Part shown: in pieces, positions 56,370 to 64,000 of the stretch
How the letters are laid out: each line of letters opens with the position of its first letter
Numbering within the stretch: the stretch's first letter is position 1
NCBI RefSeq assembly: GCF_029962835.1
Contig: NC_080582.1
Coordinates: forward strand, 18,732,032 to 18,796,031
Source: Magnolia sinica
Taxonomy: Eukaryota > Streptophyta > Magnoliopsida > Magnoliales > Magnoliaceae
Direction: 5' to 3'
Length of the DNA: 64,000 nt
Program-made: the position numbers and the translations under genes
Notes under the pieces: generated by a model
What the model saw: only the letters and a program-made list of their open reading frames with translations
Told to the model about the DNA's origin: nothing
Databases searched by the model: none

Positions 56370-57460
56370 GCGATGTGCAATCAAAGGTGGGCCCCATGTA
56401 TTGGACGATTAAAACTAATTCTTGGACCTTCATTATAATGGATACAGAACATTGATTTTTCTAGCTGAAGATCAGATGGCTAAGATCATCCTATCAAAGG
56501 ATTGTAAGAGGGAAGGGGAATAAGAGGTGGGCCAGATATGATTGGACCATCAGATATGATGGATGATCCAAATCATTGAATGGACCTTCTTTATTACAAT
56601 CAACATAGACGGTCCATTTTCTTAGCCATGTATTGGATGGTGACGTGATTCTTTTAGATGGACGTGCAATAAAAGGTGGGCTCCACATGAAGGAAGGCCT
56701 AGATCATTGAGTTGACCTTCTCTAGTAAAAATAAACATGCAGTCCATTTTTATCTATGGATCAGATGATTAAGAATAGGGCAAGCAATGGGCCAAGTTTG
56801 GGTGGGGCCATGCTAAGGGTGGGTCCGGCCCCACACATGAAGAAAGGCCCAGATCATTGAGTTGACCACTTGAATGTTCTAATCTATCCATTGATCAAGA
56901 GGGCCACACATTTACAAAGAAATAGACACTTCATAGGAATGGAACCAACGGTCTAGATTCAAGATGGATGGGTCACCCAACCAAGGATCCGCTAAAATGA
57001 CTTGAGCCCAAGCCTGGCCCAAAAATCCAGGTCAGACTCATCAGATCAAGCGAGCTAACCAGCCCATTGTCACCACTGGTTAGGATCATTCAATCAAAGT
57101 GAATTTTGAGAGTGGTTGGCAACCAAAGGTGGGCCCACAAGATAGACGGTGAAGGTTAGTCAATAAAACAATTTCCAATATAATAAATACGTACCATACA
57201 CTTTTTATCCTTTGATTGTATGGTTAGGATCATCATATCAATGTGATTTTGAGAGGTTGCGTGATGGATGGTCCAGATCAATAACTAGACGCTTTCTTGT
57301 ATAATCAATATAGATAGTCCATTTTTATAGCCAGGATTAGTATCTTGGTTGGTCAGGATCATCCAATAAAAGTGACCAACCAAAGTTGGCCCCACATAAT
57401 GGATAGTCCAAACGTTGATCGAACCTTTTCTAATATAATAATTATGGACCGTCCATCTTT
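56370..57460. repeat. Degenerate ~140 bp direct repeats downstream of copy C
   Basis: Counterpart of 6735-7830 and 24270-25370. Confidence 0.6.
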
Positions 57461-58776
57461 CCATTGATCAGATGTTCCAGCCCCTACTCTACTAATTTTT
57501 TTCGTCATGATTTCAATGAATGCAAATGAAAATGAAATCACATAATCAATGGAGCAGATCATTTGAGAATGTTCGCTTTGAAGTAGCAAGTGCCAAATAA
57601 GCACGTGTATGAGATATCTGACCTGGGTGTAAGATTGGCCCCAGCTCAAAGCTGACTTGATTCAAAAAGTCCAGTAGAGCACTCAAACAGGTGGGCCAGA
57701 CAAGTCCTAAATTGTGTCACTGCCTCTGCCCAACCTACCAGAGATGAGGATTTGACTATATAACTGATCATTTATGTCCATATGTAAAGCATATTTGAAA
57801 GTTGTCAACGACCATTGGTGATATGACCATCTTTAATCGAAACAAGCACACACCTTGCCTATGTATGTGGCCCTAATGTAGGAGAATGGCTTTATGTAAA
57901 TGTAGTCCATTATATCCATCAGATACAAAACTCTGATTAACTGGGAGGTGGGCCACACCATATGGAATTGTGCAGAATCATGTCTTAAGATGGGAGGCAA
58001 AGAAACAGACATGAAAAGTAGTAACTATTGCTATTCTTCAGACACATGGTCTGTCATACAAGGAATGACTCAAATTTGGTTATGCATGTAAGTATGTAAG
58101 TGTCGGGATACACCGGCCATAGCTCAAGTGGTATATTGAATGAAGATATCCTCGTTTCAACATAGTTTCCTTCCTTTATTTGTCTCTCTCTTTTGCCATG
58201 GCCCACCAATGTTTTGGATAAGGGTAAAAGTTGAGACTCGGAGGTTTCATATGGGGTCCTGCATCACATGGACGGTTCAAATTTTGGGCCCACATTACTT
58301 GTGATGAGTTCTGAAAAAGTTCTCGCAAGTTCTCATGAGAATGGATGCATAGGTGAGCATTCATGTGTGTGTGTGTGTAAGTGTTGGGTGTGATAGACTT
58401 CTATTTGGCTCAAATTGAATTGAATGCCTTGTGACTCCATTTGCTGAGATAGACTAATTAAGACTTGGTATATGAAGATTGGACATCTACTTTGTCGTCG
58501 ATTGGGGTGATCAGAAAATTTGCAAATGAGAGAGTTAGCCCTTCAAATGATTTTTTTCTTTTACCTTGAAAATGAGAATTTTTTCTTATAACTGTGATAG
58601 TTTCGTCGTGTTTCTCAACAAAGTATTATAAATATTTAAAAAATCAAAAAAAATAAATTTTATATATATATATATATATATGTGTGTGTGCTAATTTTAT
58701 TAATTTAGAGATAGATGAAGTACAATCAGCTCATAAAGTAAAGAAATTTAGGATCTAAGATGTATAATTCATCTAA
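57461..58776. other. Spacer, unit C, no gene
   Basis: Counterpart of 7831-9122, with a tRNA-like relic at 58113-58162 and an (AT)n(GT)n run at 58662-58689. Confidence 0.5.
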
Positions 58777-59102
58777 AGGTCTGTGTGATTTTCTAATTTC
58801 CTATGAAATGCTAAGTAAATGAGTCATATTTTATGGTTTTTAGGCGTTTGTTTAAAGGTGAATTATGGCTTGTAAACTGAGACCTAATGCACTCGTAAAG
58901 GAAATTGATAAAGTAAATTGTAACTGTTATTTTTTTACATTACAAAACTATCATTTTTACAATAATTTCTAGCTAAAATAAATAATGTAACAAAATCATA
59001 ATTGCAATCAAATATAAGTAGTATCACTGCATGGTAACAATAGTAAGTAAACTTTGCCTATCTACAACTATTTACCATTGTAAGGAAAACCAAACAGTCC
59101 CT
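58777..59102. repeat. hAT-like MITE, spacer unit C
   Basis: Orthologue of 9123-9451. Confidence 0.6.
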
Positions 59103-59228
59103 AAATTGTTTTGGAAGAAAGCTTTATTTGGACTTTATTCACATTTTATTAATAAATTTTCTCTTTTAGAGATTATTTTTACTTTATAGATTTAAATTTT
59201 ATCATGGATTCAAGGTTTATCATAGTGG

Positions 59229-60800
59229 AAGAAGGTGGTGGTCTCTTCCTACCCCTTTCCACTGTGCACCCACTATATTATTGGTACTAGAGTTAGGTTT
59301 TTCTTTTTCTTTGAGTCCATAGCTTCTACTCACAAATTGGACTACAATAATCATACGAGCAATGCTTTGGATTATCAAGTGATAAGAACAGGGTTTATGG
59401 TCTTATGTTGAGAAATCAATCATTTAAATCAAGAGAATCAAACAAAAATTGACTGTTTGATTGAAGCCATGGATTGCAAACATATTCACGACCATCAAAA
59501 AGGGCTTGCAATTAGTCAATTTATATTCAAATGCTTTTTTGTCAGTCAGATGTTGATCAACGGATGAATCAACTAATGAATTCATGGTTAAAATAGAAAA
59601 AGTTTCAATTAAATTAGAAGATTAATTCATAAGTAGCTCAATAGAAACAAGTTATAAATTGACATATATAAATGTCTCGAGGGTGAATGAGATCAGTATT
59701 TTCATGATCATTTTGTCAAGCTCTAATCATATCATCACCCTTCTACCTTCTCCACAGTGACCAAAGTATAGAGGCTAAAGACCGATAATGATGCCAACAA
59801 CAGCGTGCATGGTTAACATTAATTGATGTCCACTAATCAAAATAATGGTTATAAAAGATGTGAAAGTTGACACCCTAAATATGAAGGGTTGTTAAAGTTA
59901 GGTTAGAGGCGGAAAGAGAGAAAAATAATCACTTAAAGATAGGTTTAAGGCGCATTATGATGTTGCTATCTTTAAGGTGATATTCGCCCCCTACTGGTGA
60001 TTAAACCAAATTGCAAGAGGGTTACAACAAATCCGCCTCCAGGATATAATAAGCCTCTTCGCCAAGACTGGAGAAATGTAAATTTCAACCTTCAAAATTG
60101 AAAAACCGCACTTCGAACACACTTTTACAGCGTATACCCTTGACTTCTATGCTGTTACAATTTACCTCCTGAAAACTGTTTGCAATTTACTACTTAGAAA
60201 ACTGTTTACAGTTTAGCGCCTAAAAATTGTAACTTTCCAAAAAAGAAAATGGATAATAAGAAAAAGATAGAGAGGAGATTGTTGGAATTGTGATTTTCGG
60301 ATTGATCTAAAGATGATTTTATATAGAATCACTAGAGATGCTTTAAGACCATTTTCATGAAAAGATATCTTCTTCCATTATGTCATTTTAACAATGGTAT
60401 CCTTCCATTTCAAATTCAAATGATGCTCCATTTACCAAGAGGCACCACCATTCACAAATGAATGGTCACCAACAATCACCAAAAGCCACAACATTTTCTC
60501 TAAATTTTCTTTTATAAATTAAAATTCATTTTCTTTTTATTTTCAAAAAACCTAACAGTTGATGTACGACAAGTAACCACTTGCTCTAAAAGCTCAAACT
60601 AATAATGCATAGTGAATTAATCTATTTATCTCATATCGCAGGCGCCACATCTCATGGATTAGAACCTCGGCCGAACCCCCCTTCGTAGGCCCTACTTCAC
60701 ATGGGTTCCACTTCACACAAGCCACCTGCCTCACACAAGCCACCCATCACGATTTTACCCATGCATCCCACAAGCTACTACACTCGAGCCTAGTATGAAA
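59229..60800 (+). other. Unclassified decayed element with a retrotransposon-like start, unit C
   Basis: Counterpart of 9584-11145; here the ATG of the opening is changed to ATAG. No intact coding region. Confidence 0.3.
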
Positions 60801-61083
60801 ATGGCATTGCATTTATTATAAATAAACATAATGTGGTGTTTCATTTTCTAAGTTTCTTAATAAGTATAAAATTCCAATACACCATATAGGCCTTCAACAT
60901 TAATTGCCACCGAAGAGGAAGACAGAGAAAGCGTTACAAATGCAGGTCATTGTCCTGGGCTACTACCTTTTGATGATGCACTAGCTATGTCAAGTCCTCA
61001 AGCTATTTATACTTTAAAAAGAAAAAATAATAAGAAGAAGAAGAAAGAGAGAGACCAGCTAGTTAATGGCTAGACGAGGAAGA

Positions 61084-61085
<2 letters not shown>

Positions 61086-61150
<65 letters not shown>
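61086..61150. repeat. (AT)n microsatellite, unit C spacer
   Basis: Uninterrupted AT run, the longest of the three orthologous loci. It creates a spurious Ile-Tyr repeat frame. Confidence 0.9.
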
Positions 61151-61153
<3 letters not shown>

Positions 61154-62285
61154 GTAAGCGTGAAGTAGTATTCAAAATTCACAACGCAAGACTATTTTGT
61201 GAATGTGTAGGAAAGACAGTTATTTTTCACAATAGAATTTCCAAAGATCAAGAAACAATAATGCTCACGGTAAAGGTGGGCCACCTTGTAAAATCATATG
61301 CTTAAAACCTCTAAAATCATATATATGTAAAACATGGTAAGCCCTGCACACAATCAGGAAGGTTGTTAATTGTGGGCATCCCTATCCCAACTATTCAAAA
61401 TGGTGTGGCCCACTAAAATTTTGTAACGTCCTAACTTATGGATACACATGATAAACGGATTGGATGTCATGCACAGCTCACGATCAGCACCACACTTCAC
61501 GTTATAGGTTAAGGTTAACCTACAAAGCTTTGTGATGCACAGCTCACTATGATGGCCCATATTCAATGGCCTACCTGATCATCAACGGGCCTGATTTTTA
61601 TCTGGGACATTCTTGTGCAGCAGAGGTTCTACAACAGACTTCCCCTATCCAAGGATCCATGATCATGGATGGACTCAGCTGGGCTCCACATGTAAACTTG
61701 CACCCAGATAAGGTAAAGAGAATTCTGGATCAGATTGCATGGGTCCATTTCAAACAGTTTGCAAGTTCCTCAGCACACCTCACCTAGTATGGTAGAGAAA
61801 CCTCTCTACAAGACAGCTTGTAGGGTGAGCAAACCATCCTTGTAAGGATGGTGAAGTAGGACGATGGTCCAGATATAGTCCTGGCATGGTTGGGCCAAAA
61901 GAAGGCAAATCGTAAATTGGCCATAACTTTTGATCCGGGTATTGCTATGGGGCATACAACCTATCAATTTTTATTGAAACAGGCCATCCGAGGTGAACTG
62001 ACCCATAGAGTAGGTTGTGTCTGTCCATTTTGTCAGAAAATGCACGCTTTCTGCTCAAAAACTAATTTTTAGGAAAAAATTACTATTTTTAGTAATTTCA
62101 ATTTTTTTAAATATTTTTAAATTTTTAGAGTTTCAGATTTTCTTCCTATTTAGAATTAATTTGTAATCATGTTATGACACTTCTACAAAAAATTTATTTG
62201 GAATTTTTATTTTTAGAAATTAGGTTTTAGAATTAGGATTTTTATTAGAGTAAAAAATTTGCTATTTTTGATAATTACAAATTTT

Positions 62286-62287
<2 letters not shown>
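61151..62287. other. Spacer, unit C, with truncated LTR remnant; no gene
   Basis: Counterpart of 11521-12671. The LTR left part (GGCCATAACTTTTGATCCGG and T-rich stretch) lies at about 61870-62280. No gene. Confidence 0.5.

Positions 62288-62325
<38 letters not shown>
62288..62325. repeat. (AT)n microsatellite upstream of copy D
   Basis: About 38 bp TA run at the site corresponding to 45553-45650. Confidence 0.9.
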
Positions 62326-62328
<3 letters not shown>

Positions 62329-62364
62329 GGTGTAAATGGGACATACATGGCAAATGATAATACG

Positions 62365-62549
62365 TGCTCCAACTCAACACGTCCTTCCCTAGGGGCTCTT
62401 AAATTTGAATGGTGCAGTCATCCAATGAGATTGATGTTTCGTGGATTCAGAATAGTTATCCCCCGAGGAAGATGGTGCTCCAACTCAACACGTCCTTCCC
62501 TAGGGGCTCTTAAATTTGAATGGTGCAGTCATCCAATGAGATTGATGTT
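62365..62549. repeat. Local 110 bp-offset direct duplication upstream of copy D
   Basis: A 75 bp segment starting GTGCTCCAACTCAACACG and ending GAGATTGATGTT occurs at 62365-62439 and again at 62475-62549. Between the copies lies the LTR U5-end remnant (CGTGGATTCAGAATAGTTAT). Units A and B have one copy only. Confidence 0.85.
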
Positions 62550-62856
62550 GGGCCCATGCGCAATCCATGACACACCTATTCTATCCAACTGTCCAGATTG
62601 ATCATAGAAGGACCTACTTGGGCCCCAGATGCCTAATGAGGTAAAAAATATAACTTGTGGGTCAAAGCTCTCGTTTAAGCTATAACTGTCTCTCTCATAG
62701 TTTCTCTATCTACCATGAAGTTCACATTCCACCAACCATTATGAGATTTTGATCCTTCAATGATCACCTTCCATTTAAAACCCCACCCAAAACTACAAAC
62801 AAACATACACATCCACTCATTTCAAAGTTTCTGAAATTTTTGGTACCCCAAAAACC

Positions 62857-63217
62857 ATGCCTTCAACCAATGTGAGACGCAATGTCTTAGAGAGAAACAG
62901 TAGTCTTAGAGAAAGAGAGAAACCAAACAACCCCATATTATCCAAACACCTCCAAAAGGTCTACCCAATTGCTATTCACAAGTGCAGTTCATCAGCATCA
63001 TTCTCATCCCTATCTCTATCCTTGGATTCCATTAATTCTTCAATCAACGGCTCGATTTGCCTGTGGGACCAGAAGGTTGCGGTTTCTACAAATGGTACTG
63101 CTGGGCCATTTGAGAGAAGGGAGGTTAGTCAGGTCGAAGTTGCTGATGTTGAGAAGGTGAGCTTGGATTCTAGAGACGGGAGCTTAAAGAGGTGCAGTTG
63201 GATTTCTAAGGGTAGTG
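62857..63217 (+). CDS. Tag-like DNA glycosylase, copy D, exon 1 only (runs off window)
   Basis: Exon 1 of a fourth member of the array. The ATG context, 361 nt length and donor (AGTG then GTAAGATA) match exon 1 of copies B and C exactly. It encodes a basic and Ser-rich N-terminus (MPSTNVRRN, SSSASFSSLSLSLDS, FERREVSQVEV) ending at KRCSWISKGS, where the Cys is the first putative zinc ligand. It is closer to copy C than to copy B at most differing positions (NSSLRE, DQKVAVS). Exons 2-5 are expected about 4-10 kb to the right, beyond 64000. What follows the exon to the window end is the start of intron 1, collinear with 13620-14400 and 46429-47200. Confidence 0.85.
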
Positions 63218-64000
63218 GTAAGATACATTCTCAAATCCTGCTCCTTGTATGTGCTATAAATCAGGTGGGGCCCACAATGTATGTTACATGGCCCGAAGAT
63301 CAGGCCACCAGCCTATCCATTCATTAGGCGGGCCAGTCTCATTTTTTCCAGTACCCGTGTGGTCCACCTGATGGACAGACCATACTGAATTTGGGGCCAT
63401 GAAATGTTCATGGTTATGTACATCGGATGAATGGTCAGGATCTCGCGCAAACACATACCAAATTTGTCACATGTGGGGAGACTGAGAAATGCCATCATAC
63501 TTATGCATTTGTAGATCTTTGATGTTTCCCTCTGCATTTGTAAATCTTTATTGCCCACATGTGACAATGGAATGCACATGTACAAGATCCCAACCTTTCC
63601 AAGGACGGCTCCACCGTGTGTAAACAATCAGATTGTTCGTATGTGTACGAAGAAAATGATGGATCCGAAAAGACTAACGGACCACATTCAAAGTAGACAC
63701 GATGCTCACCGGATCAGTGTACCATCCTGATTTTGGCCCAGGACGTGCACATATTTGTGCCAAGTGTGATGAATGGCTCAGATCTCATCACGTGTGTGCT
63801 CCATCTTTAATTATCTTATAAGTCAATCAAGCTGGGCCAGGCTGGGGCTGAGGAATTTCTAGTCATGGGTTAGGTCTGGTAGTGTCATTTCAGATCGTTG
63901 GTTGGGCTTGATCCTGAATTCTGAGCCATTTAATAAATGGGACTGGGTCTTAGTGACCATGACATGACCCTTCTCCAACCTACAATAAAACAGGCATCTA
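63218..64000. other. Start of intron 1 of copy D
   Basis: Collinear with 13620-14400 and 46429-47210. It begins with the donor GTAAGATAC. It contains a GTGGGGCCCACAATG fold-back fragment near 63265, but no element end is clear before the window stops. Confidence 0.7.

Larger units (their letters stand above)
48660..64000. repeat. Tandem segmental repeat, unit C (truncated by window end)
   Basis: Third unit of the array. It carries exons 2-5 of glycosylase copy C, an uninterrupted spacer (empty CACTA site near 59225-59235), and exon 1 of copy D. The last bases correspond to about 14400 in unit A and 47210 in unit B. Confidence 0.92.

Overview
This window is nuclear DNA from a flowering plant. 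The evidence is GT-AG introns, a complete CACTA (En/Spm) DNA transposon, Ty3/gypsy-type LTRs, hAT-like MITEs, and very many fold-back elements built around GTGGGGCCCACC-like ends. From general familiarity, that fold-back family suggests a magnoliid (Laurales/Magnoliales type) genome. This is an inference and should be held loosely. No prokaryotic or organellar signal was seen.

The backbone is a tandem segmental array with a unit of about 16.8 kb. Each unit carries one plus-strand gene of the plant DNA-3-methyladenine glycosylase I (Tag-like, HhH-GPD superfamily) family, with five exons over about 10 kb, followed by a repeat-filled spacer. Four members are visible. Copy A (exons 2-5; exon 1 lies off the left edge) has a corrupted 2 kb stretch over exons 2 and 3. 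Copy B (13259-23911) is complete and encodes 307 aa. Copy C (46068-55989) is complete and encodes 303 aa because of a slightly early stop. Copy D (from 62857) shows only exon 1 before the window ends. All four residues matching the Tag zinc ligands are kept in B and C.

The spacer between B and C holds a 15,409 bp CACTA element (27102-42510) with near-perfect terminal inverted repeats and an AAG target duplication. The same spacer position is empty after copies A and C, so the insertion followed the duplication. The element carries, on the minus strand, a TNP2-type transposase gene and a second Transposase_24/TNPA-like gene. Each has one disabling lesion as sequenced: a 1-nt frameshift and an in-frame TAG. 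It also carries a short captured exon encoding a DExH-box helicase P-loop, dense palindromic subterminal repeats, and nested fold-back MITEs.

Other insertions date the copies relative to each other. A 652 bp solo LTR with TATTG duplications sits only in intron 3 of copy B. About 1.07 kb of intron 4 is missing from copy A. An LTR remnant upstream of exon 1 is kept, deleted or duplicated in different units, which points to recombination between them.

I see no wholly new system. The most notable points are the amplified DNA-repair glycosylase genes, the helicase fragment captured by the CACTA element, and the 1.85-3.83 kb stretch, which reads like a blended or error-rich consensus and should not be trusted without raw reads.
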